NCBI GenBank assembly: GCA_027919835.1
Contig: JANVFP010000004.1
Span: 186,001 to 250,000, forward strand
Length of the DNA stretch: 64,000 nt
Origin: Lentinula raphanica
Lineage: Eukaryota > Basidiomycota > Agaricomycetes > Agaricales > Omphalotaceae
Reading direction: 5' to 3'
The position numbers and the translations under genes were made by a program. Positions within the stretch are counted from its first letter, which is position 1. Each line of letters starts with the position of its first letter. Positions 11,682 to 23,466 of the stretch are shown one piece after another. Below the pieces are notes generated by a model. The model worked only from the letters and a program-made list of their open reading frames with translations. It ran no database searches and was not told the origin of the DNA.

Positions 11682-12835
11682 CATCAGGAAAAATACCTCT
11701 GACCAGAGGTCTTTCAAAGACACCAGAGATTCCCCCAAAAGTCTAAAGTCTTTCAAATAGTTTAAAGTATCTAGACTCTCAGAACTCTTTGGGAAAAGGG
11801 CTCAAAATTTGGTTTCCTTGAAATTCTTTAGAATTGTTTCTGAGTTGTTCAAAGGTAACTCAGAGATTCCCAAAATGCTCCAGGTTTTTGGGAAAAACCT
11901 GAGCTCTTCAGATACTCTAGAGAGCTTGGATACTCTGAGCTGCCTAGGTTTTTTCCAATATCCTGAAGATTTCTTGAGATTTTTCATGTTCTCTGAATAT
12001 CTTTGAAAGATCTTTGAATATCTTTGAATATCTTTGAACATCTTTGAAAGATATTTGAGCTTCTCTGAAGACTTTGAGTGTTTGCAAAAATTTGAAATTT
12101 GAGATATTGAATATGAAATAAAATAATATTGCATCTTAACATCTAGAAGATAGTATAGTGTAGTAATACAGTGTAGATATCAGTTAAACTATTATAACTC
12201 ACAGTTGTCAATAATATAGGTGGTCACATGACCTGCCACCGTGGACTGTGTACAATCAAAAAGAACTTCACCAGGTCAAAATCTGAATATAGCTATAATA
12301 ACATATATTATATACATTGTTATCTATTATATTTGTTAACATTACACATATATAATGGTTGTAATGAGATATTATGATACATATAATCAGAATGTGTTCC
12401 GAAATTAATAGTTATCAAGTTCAAATACAGTATATACAGTATATCATAATATATGAGTGTTAGTAGATATAGTCAATATAAGAGCAATAGATAGAGTATC
12501 ATATGAAGAAGTAAAAGTGATTGAATAAGTTTTTGAATCATTTGAACTCATTAAAGAGCTTTGGAAAATCTTTGAAAGATATCTAAATATCTCTGGAAGA
12601 CTCTCAGAGATTCTCAGAGATGTTCAAAGATTTCTAAAGATATTCAAAGATTTTTAAAGATATCCAAAGAAATTCAGAGATTTTGAAAGACATTCAAGGA
12701 ACTCTGAAGGCTTTGGGTTTTGGGGGGTGTCTCAGGAGACACCAAAGACACTGAAGACTCTAGAGACCGCAGGCAACCTGAAATTCTTTGAGATCTATGT
12801 TGGGTAGCCCTGAGCACAGAACATTTTTGCTGATG
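11682..12835. mobile_element. CATCAGG-family element, copy 5, 1.15 kb, in Copia integrase
   Basis: It begins CATCAGGAAAAATAC and ends CATTTTTGCTGATG, flanked by TA on both sides. Removing the element and one TA restores the integrase frame across EHV and EEYRV. It is much longer than the other copies. The extra DNA is AT-rich (12120-12530) with many TCTTTGAA/TTCAAAGA words and no open frame. Confidence 0.8.
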
Positions 12836-14749
12836 TAGAGGAATATCGGGTGACCTCCGAGAGACAGACTGGCTTCAAACTCAAGGTGATCCGCACCGAT
12901 AATGCCCCCGAATTTCGGTCGCACATATGGTCTGACTGGTTCAAAAAACATGGGATTGTTCACAAGTACACGGCAGCATATTCATCGGCTTCAAATGGTG
13001 TCGCCGAACGAGCCATTGGTGTAATAATTGGGAATGTGAGAGTGATGCTGATTGAAGGCCGATTGGGACCAGAGTGGTGGGCTGAGGCATGCGACGCCGG
13101 GATCTATGTTGGCAACTTTCTACCTTCGTCACGACATCCAAACAAAATCCCCGAAGTGGAATGGACAAAGAAACCCCAAGACGTCTCCCATCTCAGAGTC
13201 TGGGGATGTTCCTGCTACTGCCATATTCCAGAGGAGAAGGGAGGCAGTAAAATCGACCCACGGTCGATAAAATGCCAACTAGTCGGTTTCGAGGGACCCG
13301 GGTTATACAGGTGTAAAGTCGTTGAATCCACCGAGGTTATTAGATCGAGAGACGTGGTCTTTGATGAAGGAGTGGGACGTTGGACGTCTGACGCTGAGGG
13401 GGAGAGGGAAGAGACGGATGGGAACTTTATCAACTACCCAGCGTCAACCAACACCCACTTAGATCAGCCAGTCATGCCCCACGATCTCGAAACGGACCGA
13501 TCCGAGGAAGCCTCGGCTAACGAACTGACGATTGATAATCAGATTCAAATTCCAAAAACACCAACTCGAACACCAGACATGACCATTCCAGCAGCGCCTC
13601 GACGAAAATGAATCAGAAACCCACCTCCAGAACCAACCAGACGATCTACACGAATTCGAGAGATGTCAAAACCCATGAAGGAGTCACAAGCATTCCAAGA
13701 GGAGGAGAAAGAAGCAGAGAAGAGAGGCGAGGAGTGGGCTGGAGACTGGGGTCTAGGAGAAGTACCAATACTGCCAGATGACGAAGAAACGGCCTTCATT
13801 GCCCAAGACGAACCCCTCGCTAAGGAACCGAATAACAAATGGACTCCGCTATCCTATGCAGAAGCAATGACTCGAGAAGACCTATGGGGAGCGGCTCTAG
13901 ATAAAGAAATCAACCGACTAGATGATCGAAAAGCCTTCACTCCCGTACCTAGAGAAGACTGGATGAAATTGATTGGTACCCGCCTCGTCTTTGATGTCGT
14001 CACCAACGAGGATGGTCTAGTCGTAAAGCGCCGAGTTCGACTAGTAGCCCAAGGTCATACACAAAAGCAAGGCGTCCATTACTTCGATTCCTTCTCGATG
14101 ACGGTTCGATATGAATCCGTACGCTTCGTCATTGCTCTAGTGGCGTTCTTTGGACACAAACTCTGGGCCGGAGACTTTGCTGCAGCTTACCTGAACGCCA
14201 AACCCCAAACGACTAACTACCTACGAATTCCGGATGGATACCAAAGTCATTACGGGCTAAGAAATGGTCAAGAAACGGTGCTCCAGCAGAACATCAATCT
14301 ATATGGAACCAAAGATGCTGGAAATAACTGGTACAGACTACTCGACAAAACGTTTAGGGAGCTCGATCATCAATCCATCTCGGCAGACCCTTGTGTTCGT
14401 TTTCGGGATACGGAAGTTGGAAAGACCATCACGACGACTTACACCGACAACGTGATGGGGGCCTCCACCACCGATGAAGATGCCGAAAGAGTCCAGCAGG
14501 AATTGGGGGGTCAATTTGAGTTTAGAAGAGATGGTCGGCCTGGGGTGAGCTTGGGAATTGTACTCGAGTACCATGATTCAGGAAACATTTCGATCCACCA
14601 ACGCCCTCTCATAGAGAGTACGCTGGAGAGATTCGAGATGATCGGGTGCTCTCCCAAGTATACCCCGCTGCCTCCTGGACTAGACCTATCAGAAAGTCAA
14701 CCACTCCCTATATCTCCAAAAGACCAGCACTTCATGGCAGACAAGGACT
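12836..14749 (+). pseudogene. Copia integrase C-part and reverse transcriptase, RT Asp lost
   Basis: Integrase continues with RTDNAPEF (second Asp) and GVAERAIG (catalytic Glu), both intact. A TGA at 13609-13611 interrupts the linker; AAACGA to AAATGA would be a CpG transition. The RT follows: QGHTQKQGVHYFDSFS, GDFAAAYLNA (first Asp intact), then TYTDNVMGAS where YxDD is required. Codon 14449-14451 is AAC instead of GAC, again a CpG-to-CpA change. The frame stops at 14750 where the fold-back element begins; almost all of RNase H is missing. Confidence 0.88.
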
Positions 14750-17163
14750 CAGCTGATACTGTAAAACTTTTGTAAAAAGTACCGATAAGTTATCGGGTAC
14801 CTATTGCAAATAGTTGTGATAACCTGGAGGGGGTCCCGGAAATGGCCCCGGGGGGTGGTCATGCCTGTCACCACCTGTCACATATGGCTTATATTTACTG
14901 TTTTGGGTAATTAATAATCATCCAGATATTAAATAAGCAGTACATTTTCAAAAAAACTCGAAAATTCATAAAAATTCATAAAAAAACCTAAAATGGCCTG
15001 ATTAGATCAGATCAGGATATGTAAGCAAATGACCTCATATGATTAAAAATGATGTAGGGCCAATGTAGGTACTAAAAATAGCCCAAAAAATCACTAAAAA
15101 TGCCAAAAAATATTTAGGGATGGTATAGAGCCTATTGCAGGCCCAGGCACATCAAAATTACCAAAAAAGGAAAAATTTAATCATGATCTCATCTTGTAGC
15201 AAAAAATCTGAAAAAAATCCTAAAAATAGTCAAAAAATTCAGGGGTGCCTTGTTGGCCCTGAAAACGCAAAATAAAAAAAATACGCGACAAGTGTAAAAA
15301 TTTTCATCACTCCAAATCATCCCAAATCCACTATACAGTCAGTATATATGATGTATATGCTATATTTAGCATCCTAGTACCTTTATTGGGCTAAAAATAG
15401 AACTTGATCTCATCTGATAGCCAAAAATTTGAAAAAATCATAAAAAATACTCAAAAAATTCAGGGGTGCCTCATTGGCCCCAAAAATGCAAAATAAAAAA
15501 ATTTACATAACACAATTGAAAAACAACATCACTCCAAATCATACCAAATCCACTACACAGTCAGTATATGTCATGTATATGCCATTTATAGCACCCCTAG
15601 TACCCTCAATCACTTATATCACTCAAGAATCATACCAAACTTGGGGAGTAAATATATTGTACATGATATTTTTAGCATACCTTTTACAAAAATTTTACAG
15701 TATCAGCTGGCTTTGTATGGGCACTGTATAGTGACCTCAGAAATTCGGGCACGCGATAGACATATCGTGCCAGTTATAATTGCATACGACATCAGTAAGT
15801 GGTCTCTTGAACAAAAGATCACAATATAGCCAGTCCCACAGGCTGTAATTTTGAGTTCTCCAAACTGTATCAAGTGTATTATGATATAAACAACATCCTT
15901 ACACAATATAGAGCCGAGACAAAAATTATTGAGTGTGCTATTAATGAATTTCGACTCAAAAACACCAAATAAGCGCCCATAAGCGCCCAAAACTCATTGT
16001 TATGAGTGTGTTATAGTATAATAATTGTTCCGACTTTTTGACTGTCAAGTGTGTTAAGTATAATAACTGATAACACTGTTTACAGTATTTTCATTGTCAA
16101 CTGTGTTAAGTATAATACATATAAGTACTGTTATGAGTTTTAGTGTGTTAGGTGTGATAAGTGCTAAGTGTACTGGACATATTGAGTAATATAAATTGTT
16201 CTAAGTTATCAAGGGTACTAGGTGTGCTAAAAATATCATGTACTATTGAATATATTTACTCCCCAAATTATTCAGTTTGGTATGATTCTTGAGTGATATA
16301 AGTGATTGAGGGTACTAGGGGTGCTATAAATGGCATATACATGACATATACTGACTGTGTAGTGGATTTGGTATGATTTGGAGTGATGTTGTTTTTCAAT
16401 TGTGTCATGTAAATTTTTTTATTTTGCATTTTTGGGGCCAATGAGGCACCCCTGAATTTTTGAGTATTTTTTATGATTTTTTCAAATTTTTGGCTATCAG
16501 ATGAGATCAAGTTCTATTTTTAGCCCAATAAAGGTACTAGGATGCTAAATATAGCATATACATCATATATACTGACTGTATAGTGGATTTGGGATGATTT
16601 GGAGTGATGAAAATTTTTACACTTGTTGCGTATTTTTTTTTATTTTGCGTTTTCAGGGCCAACAAGGCACCCCTGAATTTTTTGACTATTTTTAGGATTT
16701 TTTCAGATTTTTTGCTACAAGATGAGATCATGATCAATTTTTTCCTTTTGTGGTAATTTTGATGTGCCTAGGTCTGCAATAGGCTCTATACCATCCCTAA
16801 ATATTTTTTGCATTTTTATTGATTTTTTGGGCTATTTTTAGTACCTACATTGGCCCTACATCATTTTTTATCATATGAGGTCATTTGCTTACATATCCTG
16901 ATCTGACCTAATCAGGCCATTTTAGGTTTTTTATGAATTTTTATGAATTTTCGAGTTTTTTTTGAAAATGTACTGCTTATTTAATATCTGGATGATTATT
17001 AATTACCCAAAACAGTAAATATAAGCCATATGTGACAGGTGGTGACAGGCATGACCACCCCCCGGGGCCATTTCCGGGACCCCCTCCGGGTTATCACAAC
17101 TATTTGCAATAGGTACCCGATAACTTATCAGTCTTTTTTACAAAAGCTTTACTGTATCCTGTG
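14750..17163. mobile_element. Composite fold-back element inside Copia
   Basis: The outer ends CAGCTGATACTGTAAAAC (left) and GCTTTACTGTATCCTGTG (right) are imperfect inverses. Sequence from about 14750 to 15670 is repeated in reverse complement from about 16260 to 17163, so the DNA can fold back on itself. The right part also matches the arm of the second copy at 41929-44994. A third end, CAGTATCAGCTG, occurs at 15698-15709, so 14750-15709 alone has matched ends and may be a complete short copy next to a partial longer one. No coding frame was found. About 100 bp at 15710-15810 match neither arm. Confidence 0.75.
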
Positions 17164-17238
17164 GCCGACCTCTTCACCAAACCTTTGTCGCGAGGGCTAG
17201 TTGAGAAGTTCAGCGGGATGATGGGACTGGTTGAGTAG
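17161..17238 (+). pseudogene. Copia polyprotein C-terminus (remnant)
   Basis: The frame VADLFTKPLSRGLVEKF ending at TAG 17236-17238 is the conserved Copia C-terminal tail that follows RNase H. The ~250 codons that should join it to the RT end at 14749 are absent. The fold-back insertion therefore coincides with a deletion. Confidence 0.85.
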
Positions 17239-17258
17239 AGGAATGGGGCCTCGGACTT

Positions 17259-17267
17259 CAGGGGGAG
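17259..17267 (+). promoter_or_regulatory. Copia polypurine tract
   Basis: The purine run AGGGGGAG lies directly before the 3' LTR start (TGTTGAAT), the expected place for plus-strand priming. Confidence 0.7.
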
Positions 17268-17683
17268 TGTTGAATATATGCTGGTGAAGTCCTCAGACGA
17301 ACCCCTACTAAAAGGTCAGAGTACGCTGGTCGGACTCCTACGGCCGTACGTATAACGATTCGGACGATGCCTCTTCGAGGCTATACTCATACTACTGTTT
17401 CATAAATTTTCGTCGTTTCACCTTTTACTTCCGATTTCTCACTTATACACGAATCCCCTTGTTTTCGCACCTCAGTTGTTTACCACATCCTGTGGATCGC
17501 CTGAGGTGTGTATTCTTATATACTTTGTCTATTGAACTATACTTACCGACTACTTACAGTATCTTATCGTTGTACTTATTGTACTCCTTTCGTCAGGTAC
17601 TGTACACAGAATATCAGTCGTTTACCACATCCTGTGGATCGCCTGAGTATCTTATCATTGTACTTATTGTACTCCTTTCGTCA
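17268..17683 (+). repeat. Copia 3' LTR
   Basis: 416 bp, near-identical to the 5' LTR, beginning TGTTGAATATATGC and ending CCTTTCGTCA. A handful of single-base differences distinguish the two. Confidence 0.9.
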
Positions 17684-18395
17684 AAGCCCTCTGTATCTCC
17701 ACGATAGGAGTCTACCTTTGATTCAAATCTAGCTGAGACTTTATCAACTGACAAGATATTGGGCCTAACGAGATGAGAATTCACGACCACTTTCGAAGAC
17801 CGCCCGGCTTACAAAGCCTTTACTCCTCACGTATGAGAGCAAAGGTTAGCTAGTCAGAGAAACTGGGCACAAAACCTGAATATATTTTTGTAGGCTACAT
17901 CCTTAAGTACTTCTACGAATAGATCTGTAGCCAATTTACTATTTTATGGAATAGATCTATAGATTTGAGAGAATGGAGTCCAAGATCTGATACAAATAAG
18001 GAAAGATAGGACAAGAAACAATACAAACACCAGAGAAACAGAGAGTAAAAGGATAAAAACAAGTAAAATGTCCATTTCTGGTGGTCCTTCGTCGAGATCT
18101 AGTTGCCTGACCTTCGAATCCAGACCTGGTCTGTGCGTCCATCCACATGCTGGTGGTTAAAGGGCACGGATAAGCTCCTGCACAGGTAACTCAAACGTTT
18201 CCTCATTTGATTCTGCTATGTGAACAGTTGTATGCCTCTCCAACTGAATGGGAGTACATATAAAGGGGGAAACCTGTCCCAATAGGTTCGTTTGGCTTCT
18301 AGCTTTCCAACGATATGCATATATCAAATAGATCCAGAGGTTTGACAATGGTGAAGTCAAAAGATCTACCCTTGCAACACTCTTGGTCAAAGCTG
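17684..18395. repeat. Right arm of the large inverted repeat, distal part
   Basis: This continues the arm cut by Copia at 9130. Its reverse complement aligns with 7120-7880; examples are TATATGCATATCGTTGGAAA against TATATGCATACCGTTCGAAA, and AGCATGTGGA in both. The arms differ at many positions, so the repeat is much older than the Copia insertion. Confidence 0.65.
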
Positions 18396-18944
18396 TACAT
18401 CTCAGGCATCTATTTCCCATTTAGGAAATGTCCACATGTAACTGGGATGCTACACTTTGGTTGTTTCTCCGTTTAGTCACATTCCTGCGACCTGATCCAT
18501 CCCAAAACTCGATCTAAGTGAACAGATCTGTTGAGTCTGGGCCTTGAATAATCCATCCCCAATGGTAATACGAATAGATCTATTGGTTCTAAGCTCGTCT
18601 CGGTGCAGTATCATACTCAGTTGGCCATTAGGCGTTGAAAACTAAGTTGATAATCCCTTGATAGCTCATATCAGAGGTGGCTTTAGCAAAGTGCGAAGCA
18701 GGGGAGGTTTAAAGTATTTCCTGCTCTTTTCAGTTCTCTTTATGGCAATACACTGTACAGGCTTACACAGGCAGTGGTATCTTCAGGTGGTTTCCCGCTT
18801 CTGAGAACGATACTCATCAAGATCCTGATCCAGGGGATAAGGTATTTTAATTTTTCTGGTATTTTCTGGTATCTTTTGGGTAGTCTCGCAATTGACATCC
18901 GAGAGTCAACAAGAAATCGAGTCTATCATCTTTAAACATCCGAT
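18396..18944. other. No gene recognised
   Basis: There is no convincing open frame. Several GATCT words recur, as in the inverted-repeat arms, so the arm may extend in degraded form. Confidence 0.4.
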
Positions 18945-20550
18945 GGGTTGCCCATCCGAAGTTTAAACATGTTTAAATACTCACTTTGTTTAAACAAGAT
19001 GGCTGGTGATTAATTGATTCCCCAGTACTCAGTATCCATGGCTCATGCGCTGTTCATATTCATATTTAAACAGACCTTACATACAGAATTAAACATTGTC
19101 TTTAAACAAGAATGGTGCATGATATTTAAACAAGATACATGAGGGACATATGCTTAGTACGAAGATGTTTGAACATTAGGGAGATGTCTGAGGGCTGAGT
19201 GCTGCAATGAGTTAGTACAAATAAGAGGAAGGCTCTTGAAGGAAGGGAGGAATGCCAAGTCATGACTGAAAGGAATATCTGGATAAGGTGCTCCAGTAGT
19301 GCAAACGACGGAACAAAAGGATAAAACTCAAGTGGATGCCAGGATCTATATAACACAGCCCAAATATGTTCCTCTTCGCCCGGCGAGTCTCGCACAAATC
19401 AGGTATTGGCCCGAAATTGAGAATAGAGCCCATTGTCGGCGGTGATGACATGAGTCCTGGTAAATAAAGCTGCTTTGAGCAATTGTATACTATGCACTTG
19501 AATACTTTACCTTGCCATAGTCGACCAGTGAGTTCAATATCGGACCCTACAGTGCAAGCTAGAGCTTACTTAGTATGCAACTTGAATGATGATGAATGGT
19601 GAAAAGCTGGAACATACAAAGGCTGCCGCTGCACTGCGGCTGCAAGTTGCAACGACGATGAAAGAGTGAAAGAGAAAATAGATTAGGTTCCCACGTCCTT
19701 GGGCGGGGACGTTACACGTGTAGAGACGTGTAGGCGTGATCTTGTTGATGCTGATATCATATTTCCATTTTCTGTCATTTTCTGTGGGAACCTCAGCTTC
19801 ACGTTGAACCAAATTCGTGGGAATTCCATCTTTCTTTCTCATTCTTACTTCCACCTCTGTCGCCTTGTCGCTCATCGCCCACCTTGTCGTTTGTCACCTT
19901 AACCTCGTCGTTTGTCACCTTAACCTCGTCGTTTGTCACCTTAACCTCGTCGCTCGTCGCCTACACCTCGTCGCTTGTCACCCAGTGCTTTGCCACTCAT
20001 TGGCTCTTCCTACAGTCCAACTTGTTGCTAATCGTTACCGCTACATTCCTCATTGAACCAGGTTGAAATTTGTGCTGCTCATTGTACACCAGGTGAATGC
20101 TCGCGCTCTGGACAATATCTGGCGCTAACCAAATATCTGATCAGCTACTTGTACTGCAACACCATGCGCCTTGAGGCTTGGCCCTTACCAAACAAGACAT
20201 TGAGTAGGATCATGGATGATTAAATGTGAGTTGTTGAAAATCTGTGAAGTGGACTTTGGTACTTAAATATGGATTAAACAGGTGGATATGTTTTGGTGCG
20301 CGAGGTTCCAGATCTGTTGGTATTTGAACACAACTCATCTGTTTAATAGTGAGTTGTTTAATATGACTTTTGTTTAAACAGACTCGGATATTTCAAAAGG
20401 CCTATCCAATGTGAGTTGTTCAATCCTTTCTGTTTAAACAGCTTTGTTTAAACAAGTAGGTAGGTAGTTTAAACAGTAGTGTATATAGTATGTCATAGTA
20501 CAGTGAATGAAGATATTTAAACATGTTTAAACTTTGGATGGACAAGCCAC
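18945..20550. mobile_element. GTTTAAAC-rich inverted-repeat element (non-coding)
   Basis: CCCATCCGAAGTTTAAACAT at 18951-18970 is matched in reverse by ATGTTTAAACTTTGGATGG at 20523-20541, giving terminal inverted repeats of ~35 bp. Each end can also form a smaller hairpin. TTTAAAC words cluster strongly near both ends (18930-19130 and 20340-20560). No coding sequence was recognised inside, and no clear target duplication was found. Confidence 0.5.
19878..19985. repeat. 21-bp tandem repeat
   Basis: CGTCGTTTGTCACCTTAACCT is repeated three times in tandem, followed by two diverged units (CGTCGCTCGTCGCCTACACCT and a partial). Confidence 0.75.
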
Positions 20551-20729
20551 GGCTTGTTTAAAGTGAACTCATCAGGCTACAGAGTCAACAGCGCTCTTGA
20601 AGGCTCTTGAACGTTCAACCTCCATAATTGTTCGTGCGAGATACAGAACAGGGGGGAGTATGGGATGTAAAGTATGTACAGCGGCCTTCCAGGACCTTAC
20701 ATTGCCTCTTCATCGTTATCGTTGCATTG

Positions 20730-22045
20730 CACACATTCTTGAATCACTAGGCGGACTCCGGAGACAAATCAGTAACCGTGCCAAGTTTGTCAACATATGG
20801 ATACATATGGGGCTTCAATGCCCGTTCGATTCGCAAGTCGACTCGCCTTTCGGTATTTGCCACTGAACCTCATGTGTTGTTTGCGCTCTTTATTTTTTTA
20901 TCGAACGAATGGCATTATGGGACACCACTGATTCCACCTAATCTCACCTGATCATGCCTGATCTCACTCGCTCTCGACCCCAAAATGCGATAGGACCACC
21001 CCTTGTATTGAATATCTCACTATCAAGGCTGTACTTTGAGCAGGTGGTGCTTGCTTGCTTCTGAGCAGACCATATCGTTCTCTTTGGGCTTGGGACGAGG
21101 GATTTCCTATGATTGGATGGATAACAGTGGATAACAAGGTTGGTGCAATATGGAGGGATACATCAGAGTATCAATCTATTCATTGATCATTGAAACAGCC
21201 TCAGCTCAGTATAGATGCAACGCACTGAAGCCTGGATGGAATTGAATGTTGACATGATTCCACGTTTGCACTGCGCCTTGCACTGTACTTATACCCATGG
21301 GTACTGGATGTTTTCTTCCCAGATTTTCTGACTTCTTTTGCATCTGCCCCCATCAGTGATCTCATTCAAGTTCGTGTCTTTGCTGGTCAAAGGTGAGCTA
21401 CCAGTTCACTGTCACCATAGACTACACTGACCACCCTTGTTGGACATGTCCTGACAGACCTTTTGCATTTTTTTCTCGACTTTCTCCACACTACCCCAAA
21501 AGAAAGCTTGACGATTCGTATCGGTGAGCTTCATTCTTTTGTCGCTCTTGTGGGTTTGTATCTGACGTCTCACTTTTGTTTTTGTGCCTCGCTGGTAGAT
21601 TCCGTCAGACTTCAATTACCGCACCATACTTCTACTTTCAAGTTCGTCCCTTTGCTGGTCAAAGGCAAGTTACACTTTGGCCATCAGTGTCCTTATACTA
21701 TAGACTAATCTTTCTACATGCGTTGTGTGTGTTACAGACTTCAAGTTGTTTGCTACGAATCACTTTACGCCGACTCGAAAGAAAGCTTGACGATTCTTAT
21801 CGGTAAGCTTATTCTCTTGTCCCTCTGGTGTATCGAGTCCGACTCTGACGTAAATTTTCTCTCCGCAGATTTCGTCAAAAATTCGCCACACGACACTTTA
21901 CACGCTTCACGAATTTTTAACTTCATTGGTGAGGCTTACCTTCCTCGACGAGCATCCCACCTTCTCTGACACGCCTTCCCACATCTCATCATTCAAAAAG
22001 CTCGTTCAAGCTACGCCACTTTGATCGACAACTTCAAACTTCGAC
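20730..22045 (+). promoter_or_regulatory. G2 upstream region and intron-rich leader
   Basis: The sequence is shared, block by block, with the regions upstream of G3 and G4. Distal blocks include CGTTCGATTCGCAAG and GAATATCTCACTATCAAGGC. The proximal part looks like a spliced 5' leader with short non-coding exons bounded by GTGAGCT-type donors and CAG acceptors. A module of TTTGCTGGTCAAAG, an intron, then GAAAGCTTGACGATTC and another intron occurs twice (near 21378-21525 and 21650-21805). The second TTTGCTGGTCAAAG is followed by GCAAGT, a possible GC-AG intron. Splicing of this leader is inferred only. Confidence 0.55.
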
Positions 22046-23466
22046 ATGTTTTTCAATCCACTCAAACGCCCATTTGCGATCGCGTTTGCCTACCTCTTCA
22101 TCGCTGGGTCTATCTCTGTCACTTTGTCCGCTGCGATTCCTGGTTCCGAAGTTAGCTCAGTGAGTACCGTTACTATCGAGTCTCGACTATCACACGCTTA
22201 GCTGTTACTCATGCTTGGATTACAGGACGGCTTGCTCAGTGCTCGTGCGCCGCCGAAAAAATTTGCCACAGTTTCCTTCCCAGAGGTTGACATTGAGGAT
22301 GCCTACCCTTTAATGCTCGACCCAACGGACCTGGTCGAACTTCAGGAACTTTTTCTCGAAAAAATCGCAACGGACATGAAAGATCTACTCAAGAAACCAG
22401 AACTATCCACGATAACAGCCGAGAATCTGGACGTAGCAGAGGGATCTCAGCTCAGGCTTCACCGTAAACCTTCCAATCTGCAGCGCTACATTATGCCATA
22501 CAGCGTCAAAGCTGGCGACAAGGAATACACCGGCATGACTCTGCAGATGTGGAATGTAGACGACAAGGGAAAGACGGTGACTCCCAAGGCACGGTTGTTC
22601 CAAAAGCCATATGTCAAGCAGAATAAAGACGTTTCAATGCCAAAGGTGAGTAAATTAGATACTTATGAGGTGTGCGAGCTAATGCAAACCCGTTAGGAAC
22701 TACTCACAATTGTATCCCGCTCGAAGTTTGTTATCATCACCTTCACAGACAAAACCTCCTTGGAACCATCGAAGCCGCTGGATCTACAGAGCCCAGTCCG
22801 AGGCCTGCTCGAAATGTGTCCAAATGTCACAGGGGTAATCGTGGAGGATATCGCACACAGGTTGGGAATTCAACTGCTTCTCCCCGATGATGTGCGGTTT
22901 GTCGACCTTCCGACTCTCTTGGAACTTGACGACCGGTATGCTGTGCCATACGAACTGAAGCATTCGAAGTCTGGATACTCTCGCGGCCAACTTGAGTTGC
23001 TCAAGGATGCTACGAAGGTGCACTCAAGAGGACGAGTGCATGGGTTTGCCACGTCCAATTCTAAAGGCTCGTTTCGAACAATCGAAGAAGTGGAAAAGGT
23101 ACAGAATTTTCACACACCCCTGTGACCTGCAGGTTGTCTGCTCTGGTGCTGATTGCAACCTGATAGGTCTTGCTCCCGATGATAGACATGAATGCCCGAA
23201 TGAAACCCAAAATCACGTCTGTCATCAGCAACCTCCAAGAAGCCCTGCCAACCATCCGGGGCAAATATTGGCGACAACCGAGGAACTATGATATGTTCCT
23301 TACTGATTCCCCTTATGAATCTGACAAGGCAAAATCTGCTCACTTGTATAGAAACTTCGCGACGTTGATGGTTGCAGTGCAAACGTATGGCAGCAAATCG
23401 CAACCATCCGGCAGAGAGCTAACGAAACTCATCGAGGCAGCAGAAGAAATGTTTCAACGGGTATGA
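22046..23466 (+). CDS. G2: secreted two-domain RYxxPY-family protein
   Basis: Four exons, 22046-22159, 22226-22645, 22697-23098 and 23167-23466, join in phase 0 to 411 residues. ATG 22046 is chosen because the same start is kept in G3 and G4. Exon 1 encodes MFFNPLKRPFAI plus ~20 hydrophobic residues ending near SAAIP, a signal peptide or uncleaved anchor. Exon 2 (140 residues) holds domain A with RYIMPYSVK and YTGMTLQMWN. Exon 3 (134 residues) holds domain B with RYAVPYELK and YSRGQLELL. Exon 4 is a 99-residue tail that is alpha-helical in character and unlike the G3/G4 tails. No named domain is recognised. Family expansion with divergent tails suggests a secreted effector-like or cell-surface role, which is inference only. 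Confidence 0.85.

Larger units (their letters stand above)
9131..17683 (+). mobile_element. Copia LTR retrotransposon, complete ends, broken inside
   Basis: The two LTRs (9131-9547 and 17268-17683) are nearly identical and run TG...CA. A 4-bp AAGC repeat flanks the element (9127-9130 and 17684-17687). GGTTATGGGCCC right after the 5' LTR matches the half-tRNA (initiator Met anticodon region) primer site used by many Copia elements, and AGGGGGAG precedes the 3' LTR as polypurine tract. Gene order is gag-protease-integrase-RT-RNase H, which is Copia. Two miniature elements and one fold-back element are nested inside, and several catalytic residues are lost, so this copy is dead. Confidence 0.9.
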
